Below are positions 33,347-44,871 of a stretch of 64,000 nucleotides of DNA, piece after piece. Each line of letters begins with the position of its first letter. Position 1 is the first letter of the stretch. Made by a program: the position numbers and the translations under genes. The notes beneath the pieces were generated by a model. The model was not told the DNA's origin. It made no database searches and worked only from the letters and a program-made list of their open reading frames with translations. The DNA is from Bacillus sp. BP-3 (GTDB lineage Bacteria > Bacillota > Bacilli > Bacillales > Bacillaceae_G). The DNA is taken from the NCBI RefSeq assembly GCF_028401955.1, contig NZ_JAQOTJ010000003.1, positions 186,001-250,000 of the forward strand, given 5' to 3'.

Positions 33347-36300
33347 ATGTCTAATTATCAAGAGGTTCGCTATTCGTTGTCAGGTGCGCAAATAGGTATG
33401 TGGTTTGCGCAGCAACTTGATCCAGAGAATCCAATTTATAATACTGGTGAGTATATAGAAATACATGGTGCAGTAGATACAAAAATATTTGAGTTAGCAG
33501 TGCGTAAGGTTGTAATGGAAACTGAATCTTTACATGTTCATTTTGAGGAAGATGAAAACGGGCCATGGCAAGTTATTGAGAATTCTTCTGAATTTCATAT
33601 GCATTTAATCGATGTTAGTGGAGAAGAGAACCCGATAAAAGCCGCTGAAGCTTGGATGGAATTAGATTTATCTAAGCCGATTAACTTGAAAAAGGACAAG
33701 CTGTATACAGAGGCGCTTTTTAAAGTTTCTTCTAATCGTTTCTTTTGGTATCAGCGCATTCACCATATTGTAATGGATGGCTATGGTTTTTCGTTACTTG
33801 CAGAGCGAGTAGCAAAAGTGTATACGGCATTAATGAGTAATCAATCGTATGATGAGCGTTCATTTGGACACTTACATACTATGTTAGAGGAGGACGCAAC
33901 ATATCGTACATCAGAACAATTTGAGAAGGATCGTGATTTTTGGTTAGAACGCTTTCAAGATCAACCCGAAGTAGTAAGTTTGGCAGAACGCGCTTCTAGA
34001 ACATCAAGAGCATTTCTTCGTCAAACAGCCTATCTGTCTCATTTAAGTACAGAATCTTTGCAAAAGGTTGCACATAAGTGCAGTGCAAGTTGGCCGGAGC
34101 TTATTATAGCCGCAACTGCAATCTATATTTACAAACTAACAAGTGCAAAGGATGTAATTCTAGGTTTACCGATAATGGGACGATTAGGATCTGCATCTAT
34201 TAATGTTCCTAGTATGGTTATGAATGTAGTCCCGTTGCGCTTATCTATAAGCTCCGATTTGAGTTTTGCTGAGGTTATTCAAAATGTTTCTCATGAGATC
34301 CGTAATATACGCCTTCATCATAAGTATCGTCATGAGGAATTGCGACGAGATTTGAAATTATTAGGAGAAAATCAAAGGTTATTTGGGCCAATGATTAATG
34401 TAATGCCATTTGATTATGGTCTAAACTTTGCAGGAAATCGTGGAATGAAACATAACCTTTCAGCAGGACCAGTTGATGATCTTTCAATAAATGTGTCAAA
34501 TGAGTTTGGTGGAAACGGCTTAAGGATTCATTTTGACGCAAATCCTGAGGTGTATAACGTGGAAGAGCTACTAATTCATAAAATGAGATTTGTGAATCTT
34601 CTGGAAAACATCTTGAATTTTCAAGTAAATTCACCGATTGGAAAACTAGAACTCTTACTTCATGAAGAACGTAAGCAAGTTTTGGTCGAATGGAATCAAA
34701 ATACGAAGGAAGATTCATTCATAAGTGTACCTGCTCTCATTGAAAAACAAGTAAGTAAATCTCCTGATTCTACTGCTGTAGTATGTAATGGGGTGGAGCT
34801 TACCTATAAAGAATTAAATGAACAGGCAAATCAACTTGCTCATTTCTTGCTAGAACAGGGCGTTCAATCTAAACAATTCGTAGCGTTAGCATTTCCAAGA
34901 TCTGTAGAGATGGTTATTGGGATGCTAGCAGTTCTTAAGACAGGTGCAGCGTATTTACCGATCGATCCAGAATATCCAGAGGATAGAATTACGTATATAC
35001 TAAGCGATGCGCAGCCTGCTTGTATCCTAACACATTCTTCTGTTTTGGCTAATTTACCGAATGAGGGTCACACAACAATAGTTGTACTTGATAACAAGGA
35101 TACAAAAGAGGAGTTAAGAGGATATCCGAAAAGTAATTTAGATTCATTTGATAGCGTATCACTTTTAAATCCTGCATATACAATTTATACTTCGGGGTCA
35201 ACAGGTAAGCCAAAAGGTGTAGTTGTGCCAATGCAAAGCTTAAGTAACTTTTTATTGGCAATGCAAGATCAATTCTCATTACATGCAAATGACCGTTTGT
35301 TAGCTGTTACAACTTTTGCGTTTGATATTTCCGCTTTAGAAATCTATTTACCACTTATTAGTGGATCGAGCGTTCAAGTTGCTAAGAAGGAAGCAGTCCA
35401 AGATTCGACTGTATTAACAGAGATTATTCAAAAAGAAAATATTAAAATTATGCAGGCTACACCAACACTTTGGCATACACTTGTAACGGATTATCCAGAA
35501 AGGTTAATAGGACTTAAAGTTCTTGTTGGTGGTGAAGCGCTTCCTTCTAATCTAGCATGTAAGTTAAAAGAATTAAATTGTCATGTTACCAATCTTTATG
35601 GACCAACTGAAACAACAATTTGGTCAACTTTAATGAATATGGAAGAAGAGAACGGTACACCTTCTATTGGAAGACCGATTTGGAATACGCAAGTATTTGT
35701 ACTAGATGCAAGTCTACAACCTGTGCCACCTGGAGTAATTGGTGAATTGTATATTGCTGGTGCTGGACTGGCAAATGGATATTTAGGAAGACCTGATTTA
35801 ACAGCTGAACGGTTTGTTGCTAACCCATATGGACCACCCGGCACACGCATGTACCGTACAGGTGACCTTGTCAAATGGCGTATGGATGGTTCATTAGATT
35901 ATGTTAGTCGTTCCGATCATCAAATTAAGATTCGTGGGTTCCGCATTGAGCTAGCTGAAGTGGAAACGGTATTGCAGAAACATCCTCATGTAGAACAAGT
36001 AATTGTAATCGTTCGTGAAGATCAACCTGGTGAGAAACGCTTAGTTGCTTATATTGTACCTCATGTTGAAGGAAGCTTTGACTCTGCAGAGTTTCGGACG
36101 TATGCTGCAGAAAACTTGCCAAGTTATATGATACCATCGGCGATTATGATTTTATCTGAATTGCCGTTAACACCGAACGGAAAAATTAATCGTCAAGCAT
36201 TGCCAGCACCTAATTTTAATTTATTTGTTAGTGAACGCGTAGCTAGAAATCCAAAAGAAGAAATTTTATGCGATTTGTTTGCAGAAGTATTGAATCTAGC

Positions 36301-39300
36301 GAGGGTTGGAATAGATGATAACTTCTTTGAAATAGGTGGCCATTCTCTATTAGCTGCTCGTTTAATGAGCCGTATTCGTGAAACGTTAGGTGTAGAATTA
36401 AGGATTGGAAAACTATTTGAATCGCCAACTGTTGCTAAACTTGTTAAACAGCTAGATAGTACTCAAAGTGCAAGACCAGCCGTTCAAAAAGTGGAACGTT
36501 CCAAGGAAGTACCACTTTCTTTTGCGCAGCGTCGTTTATGGTTTTTAAACTGTTTAGAAGGTCCAAGCCCAACTTACAATATTCCGGTAGTGATTCGGAT
36601 GTCCGGAGAATTAAATCACGAGGCTTTACAAGGCGCATTCTATGATGTTGTCGATCGGCATGAGACGCTGCGAACAATTTTTCCAGATACGCTTGGTATG
36701 TCACACCAGCAGATTTTGGAGACTATTGATGCTATACCGAATCTCATAATTACACATACAACTGAGTCAGAATTACCTGAATTACTTGCTGAAACAGTAC
36801 GATATAGCTTTAAACTGGCAGAAGAGCCCGCTATTCGAATTCAGCTTTTTGAAATAAACCCCAATGAGTATGTACTACTTATATTATTACATCATATTGT
36901 TGGCGATGGCTGGTCTTTAAATCCGCTATCAAGAGATCTTGCTACTGCCTATCAAGCGCGTTGTCAAGGTGAACCAGTTCAGTGGAAGTCACTTCCGGTG
37001 CAGTATGCGGATTACGCTCTTTGGCAGCAGGAGTTGTTAGGAAATGAGAGTACACAAGATGGGCTTATTTCACAACAAATTGATTTTTGGAAAGAAGAGT
37101 TGAAAGATTTACCAGAGCAAATTGAGTTACCTATAGATTTTCAGCGTCCAGCGGAAACGAGTTACCGCGGAGAAACGATACATTTCCATTTGAATTCTGA
37201 GTTACATGAACGATTATTAGAGCTTGCTCGAAAAAATAGTGTTAGCTTATTTATGGTCTTACAATCTGGCCTTGCAGCATTACTTACACGGTTAGGAGCC
37301 GGAACTGATATTCCAATAGGAAGTCCAATTGCCGGACGTAATGATGATGCTCTCGGAGATATTGTTGGATTGTTCGTAAATACACTTGTTTTACGTACAG
37401 ATACATCTGGAGATCCTAGCTTTAGTGAGCTTTTAAGTCGTGTACGTAAGGTCAATCTTGCAGCATATGAACATCAAGATGTCCCATTTGAAAGACTTGT
37501 TGAAGTATTGAATCCCATACGTTCGAGAAATAGTCATCCACTATTTCAAATTATGTTAGCTTTTCAAAATACACCAGAAGCTACACTAGATGTGCCGAAT
37601 TTAGAAACAATCATTGAGATTGAAAGTGTTGGGTCATCAAAATTTGATCTTACTATTGAATTAAGTGAACGTAACACTGCTGAAGGTACACCAAATGGCT
37701 TACACGGTTTAGTTGAATACAGTACAGATTTATTTAAACGCGAAACAATAGAAAAACTCGCTGCACGTTTATTGCGATTGTTAGAAAATGCTGTAGAAAA
37801 TCCAGATCAACCGATTGGATGTTTAGAAATCTTAATACAAGAAGAGCGTCAAACAGTACTACAAAAATGGAATAGTGATGTTCAGCTTATACCTGAAATG
37901 ACTTTACCAAAATTATTCGAAAAGCAAGTTCAACGTACACCAGAAGCTACTGCAGTAGTATTTGAAAATACTAAAATAAGTTATGCAGAGCTAAATAAGA
38001 AAGCAAATCAGCTCGCACGCCTATTGATTGCGAAAGGTGTTGGACCAGAAAAAATGGTTGCTTTAGCAATGTCAAGATCGTTAGAAATGGTTGTCAGCTT
38101 ATTAGCAGTTCTGAAAGCTGGTGGTGGATATTTACCGTTAGATCCTGATTATCCATCCGATCGCATCGCGTTTATGTTAAATGATACAAAACCTACTTGT
38201 GTCATTACAAACACACAAGTAGTAATTGATTGTGGCAAGATACCAAAAATTGTAGTTGATGATTCGAAAATAATTGGAGAATTAAGTAAGCATAGCGAAG
38301 AGAATATAGGAGATATAGAACGAATACAACTGTTATCACCTTTACATATCGCCTATGTTATTTACACATCAGGTTCGACAGGTAGACCAAAAGGTGTAAT
38401 GATTCCTCATCAAAATGTCTTTAGACTGTTTGAAACAACAAATCATTTGTTCCAATTTCATTCAGAAGATGTTTGGACAATGTTCCATTCTTATGCTTTT
38501 GATTTCTCAGTTTGGGAAATTTGGGGACCGTTATTGTATGGGGGACGTCTTGTTGTTGTACCACACACTGTGACCCGTTCACCTAAAGAATTTTTAGACC
38601 TACTTGTTCGTGAAAAAGTAACAGTTTTAAATCAGACACCATCAGCATTTTATCAACTTATGCAAGCGGATCGTGAAAATATTGAAGCGGGGCAAAAACT
38701 TTCTTTACGCTATATTATCTTTGGCGGTGAGGCACTGGAACTTAGTCGTTTAGAAGATTGGTATAGTCGTCATCCGGAAAGTTCACCTAAACTTATCAAT
38801 ATGTATGGTATTACAGAAACAACTGTACACGTGAGTTATATTGAACTCGATCAAAATGTTGTATCTTTACGAGCAAATAGTTTAATTGGATGTAGTATAC
38901 CAGATCTTAAAGTTTATGTATTAGATAACTATTTACAGCCGGTACCACCAGGAATAGTAGGAGAAATGTATGTCGCAGGGGCAGGGCTTGCCCGTGGTTA
39001 TTTAGGACGTGCGGGATTAACTGCTGAACGATTTATAGCAGATCCATATGGAAAACCTGGTACCCGCATGTACCGTACAGGAGATTTGGCACGTTGGCAT
39101 CAAGATGGCACATTAGATTATATAGGACGTGCAGACCATCAAATTAAAATTAGGGGTTTTCGAATTGAACTAGGTGAAATTGAAGCAGTTATTATGCAGC
39201 ACCCTCATGTTGAACAAGTGGCTGTTATTGTACGTGAAGATCAACCTGGTGATAAGCGTTTAGTGGCCTATATTGTTTCTTCAGAACATAATGTTCTTGA

Positions 39301-40501
39301 TACAACTGCAATGCGCCAGTATGTAGGACATAGTTTACCTGATTATATGATCCCATACGCTTTCGTTATGATAAGTGAATTACCTCTAACTCCAAATGGC
39401 AAGTTAGATCGTAGAGTATTACCGACACCAGAGTTCACAACATCTACAATAAGTAGAGGACCACGAACACCACAAGAGGAAATATTATGTAATTTATTTA
39501 CAGACGTTCTGAATTTACCACGAATTAGTATTGATGATGGCTTCTTTGATCTTGGTGGTCATTCATTACTTGCGGTTCAGTTAATGAGCCGAATTAGAGA
39601 AGCACTTGGAGTAGAATTGAATATTGGGAACTTGTTTGCGGCACCAACAGTTGCTGGGCTTGCTGAAAGACTTAAGATGGGAACAAGCCAAAGTGCACTA
39701 GATGTAATTTTGCCATTAAGAACAAGTGGGGAACAATTGCCTATATTTTGTGTGCATCCAGCAGGTGGACTAAGCTGGTGTTATGCAGGGTTAATGAAGT
39801 CTTTAGGGACGAATTATCCAATTTATGGTGTACAAGCGCGTGGTATTGCAAAAAATGAAGAACTACCAAAAACATTAGAAGAGATGGCTACAGATTATAT
39901 TGAACATATTCGTGAGGTTCAGCCGTACGGCCCATATCGCCTATTAGGTTGGTCTCTTGGAGGAAATGTTGTTCACGCAATGGCGACCCAATTACAAAAT
40001 CAGGGAGAAGAGGTTGAACTGCTTGTTATGCTTGATTCTTATCCAGGTCACTTCCTACCGAATACAGATGCACCTAGTGAGGAAGAAGCACTCATTGCAT
40101 TACTGGCATTAGGTGGATATGACCCAGATAACATGGATGGAAAGCCTCTTCATATGGCGAACGCTCTTGATATACTTCGCAAGGATGGAAGTGCGCTAGC
40201 TAGTCTTGAAGAGGAGACGATTTTGAATTTAAAAGAAACATACGTAAATTCTGTCAGTCTTTTAGGGAAGTACGTTCCAAAAACATTCCAGGGTAACCTT
40301 TTATTCTTTAGATCAACAATTATACCAGAATGGTTTGATCCAATTTCTCCAGACACATGGCATAGTTACATAGATGGAGAAATTGAACAGTATGAAATTG
40401 ATTGCCGTCATAAAGATTTATGTCAGCCAGGGCCACTTACAGAAATTGGGCAAGTATTAGCTGGTAGATTACAAGAAATGAGAGGGGCAAGTAAAGTATG
40501 A
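33347..40501 (+). CDS. dhbF: Bacillibactin nonribosomal peptide synthetase, C-A(Gly)-T-C-A(Thr)-T-TE
   Basis: A 2384-residue dimodular synthetase. Module 1: condensation (HHIVMDG, about residues 139-145), adenylation (about 463-945; [11 protein letters not shown] near 614), carrier Ser1000 in [10 protein letters not shown]. Module 2: condensation (HHIVGDG, 1182-1188), adenylation (about 1520-2020; [11 protein letters not shown] near 1672), carrier Ser2073. Thioesterase: GWSLGGN with Ser2203. The pocket residues readable from the A4-A5 blocks are D-I-L-Q-L-G-L-I-W for module 1 (glycine) and D-F-W-N-I-G-M-V-H for module 2 (threonine), exactly as expected for DHB-Gly-Thr trimerised to bacillibactin. 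All catalytic motifs are intact. ATG is seven bases after the dhbB stop. Confidence 0.96.
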   Translation: MSNYQEVRYSLSGAQIGMWFAQQLDPENPIYNTGEYIEIHGAVDTKIFELAVRKVVMETESLHVHFEEDENGPWQVIENSSEFHMHLIDVSGEENPIKAAEAWMELDLSKPINLKKDKLYTEALFKVSSNRFFWYQRIHHIVMDGYGFSLLAERVAKVYTALMSNQSYDERSFGHLHTMLEEDATYRTSEQFEKDRDFWLERFQDQPEVVSLAERASRTSRAFLRQTAYLSHLSTESLQKVAHKCSASWPELIIAATAIYIYKLTSAKDVILGLPIMGRLGSASINVPSMVMNVVPLRLSISSDLSFAEVIQNVSHEIRNIRLHHKYRHEELRRDLKLLGENQRLFGPMINVMPFDYGLNFAGNRGMKHNLSAGPVDDLSINVSNEFGGNGLRIHFDANPEVYNVEELLIHKMRFVNLLENILNFQVNSPIGKLELLLHEERKQVLVEWNQNTKEDSFISVPALIEKQVSKSPDSTAVVCNGVELTYKELNEQANQLAHFLLEQGVQSKQFVALAFPRSVEMVIGMLAVLKTGAAYLPIDPEYPEDRITYILSDAQPACILTHSSVLANLPNEGHTTIVVLDNKDTKEELRGYPKSNLDSFDSVSLLNPAYTIYTSGSTGKPKGVVVPMQSLSNFLLAMQDQFSLHANDRLLAVTTFAFDISALEIYLPLISGSSVQVAKKEAVQDSTVLTEIIQKENIKIMQATPTLWHTLVTDYPERLIGLKVLVGGEALPSNLACKLKELNCHVTNLYGPTETTIWSTLMNMEEENGTPSIGRPIWNTQVFVLDASLQPVPPGVIGELYIAGAGLANGYLGRPDLTAERFVANPYGPPGTRMYRTGDLVKWRMDGSLDYVSRSDHQIKIRGFRIELAEVETVLQKHPHVEQVIVIVREDQPGEKRLVAYIVPHVEGSFDSAEFRTYAAENLPSYMIPSAIMILSELPLTPNGKINRQALPAPNFNLFVSERVARNPKEEILCDLFAEVLNLARVGIDDNFFEIGGHSLLAARLMSRIRETLGVELRIGKLFESPTVAKLVKQLDSTQSARPAVQKVERSKEVPLSFAQRRLWFLNCLEGPSPTYNIPVVIRMSGELNHEALQGAFYDVVDRHETLRTIFPDTLGMSHQQILETIDAIPNLIITHTTESELPELLAETVRYSFKLAEEPAIRIQLFEINPNEYVLLILLHHIVGDGWSLNPLSRDLATAYQARCQGEPVQWKSLPVQYADYALWQQELLGNESTQDGLISQQIDFWKEELKDLPEQIELPIDFQRPAETSYRGETIHFHLNSELHERLLELARKNSVSLFMVLQSGLAALLTRLGAGTDIPIGSPIAGRNDDALGDIVGLFVNTLVLRTDTSGDPSFSELLSRVRKVNLAAYEHQDVPFERLVEVLNPIRSRNSHPLFQIMLAFQNTPEATLDVPNLETIIEIESVGSSKFDLTIELSERNTAEGTPNGLHGLVEYSTDLFKRETIEKLAARLLRLLENAVENPDQPIGCLEILIQEERQTVLQKWNSDVQLIPEMTLPKLFEKQVQRTPEATAVVFENTKISYAELNKKANQLARLLIAKGVGPEKMVALAMSRSLEMVVSLLAVLKAGGGYLPLDPDYPSDRIAFMLNDTKPTCVITNTQVVIDCGKIPKIVVDDSKIIGELSKHSEENIGDIERIQLLSPLHIAYVIYTSGSTGRPKGVMIPHQNVFRLFETTNHLFQFHSEDVWTMFHSYAFDFSVWEIWGPLLYGGRLVVVPHTVTRSPKEFLDLLVREKVTVLNQTPSAFYQLMQADRENIEAGQKLSLRYIIFGGEALELSRLEDWYSRHPESSPKLINMYGITETTVHVSYIELDQNVVSLRANSLIGCSIPDLKVYVLDNYLQPVPPGIVGEMYVAGAGLARGYLGRAGLTAERFIADPYGKPGTRMYRTGDLARWHQDGTLDYIGRADHQIKIRGFRIELGEIEAVIMQHPHVEQVAVIVREDQPGDKRLVAYIVSSEHNVLDTTAMRQYVGHSLPDYMIPYAFVMISELPLTPNGKLDRRVLPTPEFTTSTISRGPRTPQEEILCNLFTDVLNLPRISIDDGFFDLGGHSLLAVQLMSRIREALGVELNIGNLFAAPTVAGLAERLKMGTSQSALDVILPLRTSGEQLPIFCVHPAGGLSWCYAGLMKSLGTNYPIYGVQARGIAKNEELPKTLEEMATDYIEHIREVQPYGPYRLLGWSLGGNVVHAMATQLQNQGEEVELLVMLDSYPGHFLPNTDAPSEEEALIALLALGGYDPDNMDGKPLHMANALDILRKDGSALASLEEETILNLKETYVNSVSLLGKYVPKTFQGNLLFFRSTIIPEWFDPISPDTWHSYIDGEIEQYEIDCRHKDLCQPGPLTEIGQVLAGRLQEMRGASKV

Positions 40502-40719
40502 CGAATCCATTTGAAAATGATAACTTCATGTATAAAGTGCTAGTAAATGAGGAAGGCCAGCACTCTGTCTGGCCAGCCTTTCTTGATGTACCATCTGGTT
40601 GGGATGTTGTTCATGGACAAGATAGTAGACAAGCTTGTCTAGCATATATTGAATTACATTGGAATGATATGCAGCCAAATCATCTTCGCTCGCTTGCATG
40701 CATTCCAGCAGAGAAGTAA
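40498..40719 (+). CDS. MbtH-like protein
   Basis: A 73-residue protein: [20 protein letters not shown], then [14 protein letters not shown] and the closing LRSLACI with the Trp residues (SVWP, SGW, HWNDMQP) of the MbtH family. MbtH proteins bind adenylation domains and are needed for their solubility and activity. Start overlaps the dhbF stop (ATGA), giving coupled translation with its partner. Confidence 0.95.
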   Translation: MTNPFENDNFMYKVLVNEEGQHSVWPAFLDVPSGWDVVHGQDSRQACLAYIELHWNDMQPNHLRSLACIPAEK

Positions 40720-40721
40720 CA

Positions 40722-42161
40722 ATGAATTTGAAAATGAATCCGAAAATTGTTGTTAGTGTTGTGTATGTAGTTGCTATGTTTATGGCTTCCATGGACGCAA
40801 CTATCGTAAATATAGCTTTGCAAACGATTAGTCGTGAATTACAAGTTCCGCCTTCAGCAATAGGGGCTGTTAATGTTGGCTATCTAGTGAGTCTTGCTAT
40901 AGTCCTACCCATTTCTGGATGGCTTGGAGATCGATTTGGTACAAAGCGAGTATTTTTAATTGCGCTTTCTATATTTACAGCTGCTTCTGCACTATGCGGA
41001 ATTGCTGATGATATTATTTCTTTAAATATATTTCGGATGATACAAGGTGCTGGCGGAGGGCTATTGACACCAGTCGGAATGGCGATGTTATTTCGAACAT
41101 TTTCTCCACAAGAAAGACCGAAGATTACAAGGTTTATTGTTTTCCCAATTGCTGTTGCTCCGGCAATTGGACCGATTATTAGTGGGTTCTTTGTAGAGCA
41201 TATGTCTTGGCGATGGGCATTTTATATTAATCTACCTTTTGGAATAATGGCTTTACTATTTGGTTTGTGGTTTTTAGTTGAGCATATTGAAAAAACTGCT
41301 GGCCGGCTAGATTTACCTGGCTTTATCCTTTCGGCATTAGGTTTTGCGATGTTGATATATGCAATGAGCCAGGGACCTTCGAAAGGTTGGAGCTCTCCAG
41401 AAATAATAGGGACAGGGTTAGGTGGACTTTTACTTATCGTACTCTTTATTTTAGTTGAGCTTCGTGTAAATCAACCACTGCTGGATTTTCGCTTACTACA
41501 AGATCGACTATTTCGGAATATGAGTCTCATTTCGCTATTTACAGCTGCTGGATTACTCGGCATGTTATTTGTATTCCCGCTTATGTATCAAAATGGATTA
41601 CATGCGTCAGCGCTAGAAACAGGTCTTACTACATTTCCTGAAGCGGTTGGATTGATGATTGCTTCCCAGATTGTACCTTGGTCTTACAAAAAGTTTGGTG
41701 CACGTAAGTTGATTTCTTCCAGTTTACTATGCGCAGCAATCGTATTTATTTTGTTAAGCTTCGTAAATCAGGAGACAAACCCTTGGGTTATTCGAATATT
41801 ACTTTTTCATATAGGTTTTTTCCTAGGTCACTCTGTAGGATCTGTTCAATGTTCAGCTTTTCATAATATTTACCCATCCTCAATGGGGAGAGCAACAACC
41901 ATTTTTAATGTGCAAAATCGGTTAGGTTCTGCTATCGGTGTTGCAATTCTTGCGAGTCTGCTGGATGTTTTGGGGAATGATACTGTCGGTGAAACAGGAA
42001 CTGACAATACTAGTATTGCAGCGTATCAAATTACTTTGATTGGTGCTGCTATATTTCTTTTAGTAGCATTGTTGATTGCATTACGAATTCGGGATACAGA
42101 TATGATACGAACAGTACATAAGGAACAACCAATTCATTCAAAAGCAATAGCGAATGAGTAA
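40722..42161 (+). CDS. DHA2-type MFS exporter of the dhb operon
   Basis: A 479-residue, 14-span EmrB/QacA-type permease: FMASMDATIVNIALQTIS in helix 1, GWLGDRFGTKRVFLIAL (motif A), RMIQGAGGGLLTPVGMA (motif B), FPIAVAPAIGPIISGFFVEHMSWRW-type motif C. It begins two bases after the MbtH stop in the same operon, so bacillibactin export is the natural inference. A longer frame starts at ATG 40698, inside the MbtH gene; ATG 40722 follows GCAGAGAAG and is preferred. Confidence 0.88.
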   Translation: MNLKMNPKIVVSVVYVVAMFMASMDATIVNIALQTISRELQVPPSAIGAVNVGYLVSLAIVLPISGWLGDRFGTKRVFLIALSIFTAASALCGIADDIISLNIFRMIQGAGGGLLTPVGMAMLFRTFSPQERPKITRFIVFPIAVAPAIGPIISGFFVEHMSWRWAFYINLPFGIMALLFGLWFLVEHIEKTAGRLDLPGFILSALGFAMLIYAMSQGPSKGWSSPEIIGTGLGGLLLIVLFILVELRVNQPLLDFRLLQDRLFRNMSLISLFTAAGLLGMLFVFPLMYQNGLHASALETGLTTFPEAVGLMIASQIVPWSYKKFGARKLISSSLLCAAIVFILLSFVNQETNPWVIRILLFHIGFFLGHSVGSVQCSAFHNIYPSSMGRATTIFNVQNRLGSAIGVAILASLLDVLGNDTVGETGTDNTSIAAYQITLIGAAIFLLVALLIALRIRDTDMIRTVHKEQPIHSKAIANE

Positions 42162-42170
42162 CGTATTGTA

Positions 42171-42213
42171 AAAAAATATTATCCAGACTAAGCAAAAAGT
42201 TTGGATAATATTT
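42171..42213 (+). terminator. Terminator of the dhb operon
   Basis: AATATTATCCAGACT pairs with AGTTTGGATAATATT, followed by TTC. The PPTase gene therefore probably has its own promoter in 42214-42280, although read-through is possible. Confidence 0.75.
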
Positions 42214-42292
42214 TCACTCAAGTATTGTACGAGAAAATAATATGGAAGTTTCCTTTATAAAATATAGGGAATGTGAAAGTGAGTGATTTTTT

Positions 42293-43063
42293 ATGAAAGA
42301 TTGGGAGGTTGGTGATTCCGTACCACTACTTACTAGAGATAGCTGTCAAATATGGTGGGCGCGAATTACAGACATACAACCATGGCATTATGACTTATTA
42401 AATGAAACAGAACGAGAAAGAGCAAATTTATTTCATCATTCCCATGATCAAGCAAGGTTTATTATTGGATGTGTGATTAGTAGATTAGTATTAGGTGTGC
42501 AGATTCAGATGTTGCCGTATCAAGTCCCAATAGACCGTACCTGTTCTAATTGCAAACTACCACATGGACGGCCACAATTACCTAATGGAATGCCGCATTT
42601 TTCTGTATCGCATTCAGGCGAAATAGTAGGAGTTGCATTTACTGCGTCAACACCTGTGGGGTTTGATGTAGAACAATTGAAACCAAAGCTTGACGTGGCG
42701 ACAATGTCTGAAGGAGTACTAACGGATCTAGAATTCGCTCAAATTAAAAAGTTAACAATAGAAGAGCAAGTAAAAGGATTTTTAATATATTGGACAAGAA
42801 AAGAGTCACTTTTAAAAGCAACAGGAGAGGGGCTTACTATTCAACCTTCTAATGTTAGTGTGTCTAGTCCAGCCTCTTCTCCTCAGTTACTTTTATTTAA
42901 GAATAAACCAGAACTTGTAGAAAGTACTTCAATGATAGATTTGTATCCAGAAACCGATTATGTCGCAGCTCTTTCTATACTAAGTAAAGATGTAAAAGAA
43001 ATTAGACAGTTTCATGCAAAGCAACTTTTAGATAAAAATCAGAACATGACTGTATCCTATTAG
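42293..43063 (+). CDS. Sfp-type 4'-phosphopantetheinyl transferase
   Basis: A 256-residue PPTase. Conserved order: HGRPQLPNGMPHFSVSHSGE (PHFSVSHS), VGFDVEQLKP (Mg-binding Asp and Glu), FLIYWTRKESLLKATGEGL (WxxKEaxxK). It converts apo carrier proteins to holo form using CoA; DhbB Ser258 and DhbF Ser1000/Ser2073 are obvious substrates. B. cereus-group members are often more distant from Sfp than the B. subtilis enzyme. It lies 131 bases after the exporter, behind the operon terminator. The CSNCKLP Cys pair near residue 84 is a typical feature of such enzymes. Confidence 0.9.
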   Translation: MKDWEVGDSVPLLTRDSCQIWWARITDIQPWHYDLLNETERERANLFHHSHDQARFIIGCVISRLVLGVQIQMLPYQVPIDRTCSNCKLPHGRPQLPNGMPHFSVSHSGEIVGVAFTASTPVGFDVEQLKPKLDVATMSEGVLTDLEFAQIKKLTIEEQVKGFLIYWTRKESLLKATGEGLTIQPSNVSVSSPASSPQLLLFKNKPELVESTSMIDLYPETDYVAALSILSKDVKEIRQFHAKQLLDKNQNMTVSY

Positions 43064-43117
43064 AATAAGTTGGTTTTGATAACCGTTATTTCATTATTTA
43101 TAAAAGAGGTGTTTGTT

Positions 43118-43675
43118 ATGTTGGTTATAGAGAGTGTAAAAAGAGAATCCAGTAATAGTAGATCAACTAAAATAATAAAAGATCTACTATTCTCTAACAA
43201 TGAATCAACTAAAGTACTGTTAGAAAAAATACTGAAGGATACTGTTCAGACACATATAGTTGAACAAGATATGATTGAGAGAAAGTTCATTCCGAAAGAA
43301 GCAAGGAATTTTTTTGATATCAATGGGACATTTCTTTATAGATTATCTTCAATTCATTATAACGGGAAAGTACTATCTGAGAGTGTGGCTTTTGTTGATG
43401 CAGCTCTTTTACATGAAAGCCTTACAGAAAAATTAGAAGCAAGAAATATGTTCATTGAAAATATCATACAACGAATACAAGCACGAAGAAATATTTTATA
43501 TCAAGGTTATCAACCTTCCGGAAATATTCTTGAGTTATGTAACGGATTTTCACTGGAATCTAATATATTCCCTACAATAAAATATCAAGTCGTGCAAAAT
43601 TCTAAATGTACTTTTTATATTTGTGAAGTATTCCATTTAGACAATATACATAGCGCAGTATACGGAAATTTGTGA
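43118..43675 (+). CDS. DUF98/chorismate pyruvate-lyase-like protein
   Basis: A 185-residue protein. Its layout resembles the DUF98 chorismate lyases, such as mycobacterial Rv2949c: an N-terminal [12 protein letters not shown] helix, [13 protein letters not shown], then [20 protein letters not shown] with the central Arg-strand, and a late [20 protein letters not shown] strand with the conserved Glu. If active it would split chorismate into 4-hydroxybenzoate and pyruvate. The neighbours downstream make chorismate. Bacillus has no ubiquinone pathway, so the product's use is unknown. It might instead be a non-catalytic chorismate or aryl-acid binder. Start ATG 43118 follows AAAGAGGTG; an earlier in-frame TTG at 43070 lacks a site. 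Similarity judged by eye. Confidence 0.55.
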   Translation: MLVIESVKRESSNSRSTKIIKDLLFSNNESTKVLLEKILKDTVQTHIVEQDMIERKFIPKEARNFFDINGTFLYRLSSIHYNGKVLSESVAFVDAALLHESLTEKLEARNMFIENIIQRIQARRNILYQGYQPSGNILELCNGFSLESNIFPTIKYQVVQNSKCTFYICEVFHLDNIHSAVYGNL

Positions 43676-43745
43676 ATCTTATAAAAAGAAAATTTTCATC
43701 CATGGAAGAAAATACATGAAAATAGATAGAGGGAGTGGTTTACAA

Positions 43746-44822
43746 ATGGGTAATCAATCATTAGAACAATTACGTAGCGAAATGGATGAAATTAATTTGC
43801 AATTATTACACTTATTAAATAAGCGAGGTACAGTTGTTCAGCGAATGGGACAGCAAAAGAAACGACAAGGCATGAAACGTTTCGATCCAGTTCGTGAACG
43901 TGAAGTACTTGATATGATTGCAGAGCATAATGAAGGACCATTTGAAACATCTACAGTGCAACATATTTTCAAAATGATTTTTAAGGCGAGCTTAGAACTA
44001 CAAGAAAATGATAATCGTAAAGCATTGCTGGTTTCGCGTAAAAAGAAACAAGAAAATACGATTGTTGATATTAAAGGTGAATTGTTAGGTAGCGGCATAC
44101 AAACGTTCATTATGGGGCCTTGTGCAGTAGAAAGCTTAGACCAAGCTCGTCAAGTCGCAAAGGCAATGAAGGAACAAGGAGTTACATTAATGCGCGGCGG
44201 TGCATTCAAACCGAGAACATCTCCTTATGATTTCCAAGGATTGGGAGTAGAAGGGCTGCAAATTTTACGCCAAGCAGCAGACGAATTTGATTTAGCGATT
44301 ATTAGTGAAATTTTAAATCCAAATGATGTGGAAATGGCACTTGATTATGTGGATGTGATTCAAGTAGGTACTCGTAATATGCAAAACTTCGATTTACTAA
44401 GAACGGTTGGAAAAGTGAATAAACCTGTATTACTAAAGCGCGGTTTAGCAGCGACAATTGATGAATTTGTAAATGCAGCTGAGTACATTATTGCTCAAGG
44501 AAATGATCAAATTATTTTATGTGAGCGTGGTATTCGTACATACGAGAGAGCAACGCGTAATACATTGGATATTTCTTCCGTACCGATTTTAAAGAAAGAA
44601 ACGCATTTACCAGTTGTAGTGGATGTAACGCATTCAACAGGAAGAAAAGACTTATTATTACCAACTGCGAAAGCAGCATTAGCAATTGGTGCAGATGCTG
44701 TTATGGCAGAAGTGCATCCAGATCCGGCGGTTGCGTTATCAGATTCTGCGCAGCAAATGGATATTTCGGAGTTTCATGCATTCATGTACGAGTTAACCAA
44801 TTTTAAGAATAAGTTATTGTAG
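43746..44822 (+). CDS. aroA: Chorismate mutase / 3-deoxy-7-phosphoheptulonate (DAHP) synthase
   Basis: A 358-residue bifunctional enzyme, the same length as B. subtilis AroA(G). Residues 1-85 are an AroQ-type chorismate mutase ([31 protein letters not shown]), residues 100-358 the KDO8P-type DAHP synthase ([80 protein letters not shown]). It starts the shikimate pathway and is usually feedback-controlled by chorismate or prephenate through the mutase domain. Start ATG 43746 follows GAGGGAGTGG; earlier ATG 43716 lacks one. Chorismate synthase follows after 49 bases. Confidence 0.93.
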   Translation: MGNQSLEQLRSEMDEINLQLLHLLNKRGTVVQRMGQQKKRQGMKRFDPVREREVLDMIAEHNEGPFETSTVQHIFKMIFKASLELQENDNRKALLVSRKKKQENTIVDIKGELLGSGIQTFIMGPCAVESLDQARQVAKAMKEQGVTLMRGGAFKPRTSPYDFQGLGVEGLQILRQAADEFDLAIISEILNPNDVEMALDYVDVIQVGTRNMQNFDLLRTVGKVNKPVLLKRGLAATIDEFVNAAEYIIAQGNDQIILCERGIRTYERATRNTLDISSVPILKKETHLPVVVDVTHSTGRKDLLLPTAKAALAIGADAVMAEVHPDPAVALSDSAQQMDISEFHAFMYELTNFKNKLL

Positions 44823-44871
44823 TTAATAAAAATAGAGGTAATTGTGTAAATAACACAAAAGGGGAAATAAA

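Noticed and set aside
43076-43100. TGATAACCGTTAT dyad ahead of the chorismate-lyase-like gene as a Fur site
   Set aside because: Symmetric about CG, but too far from the 7-1-7 Fur consensus to claim.
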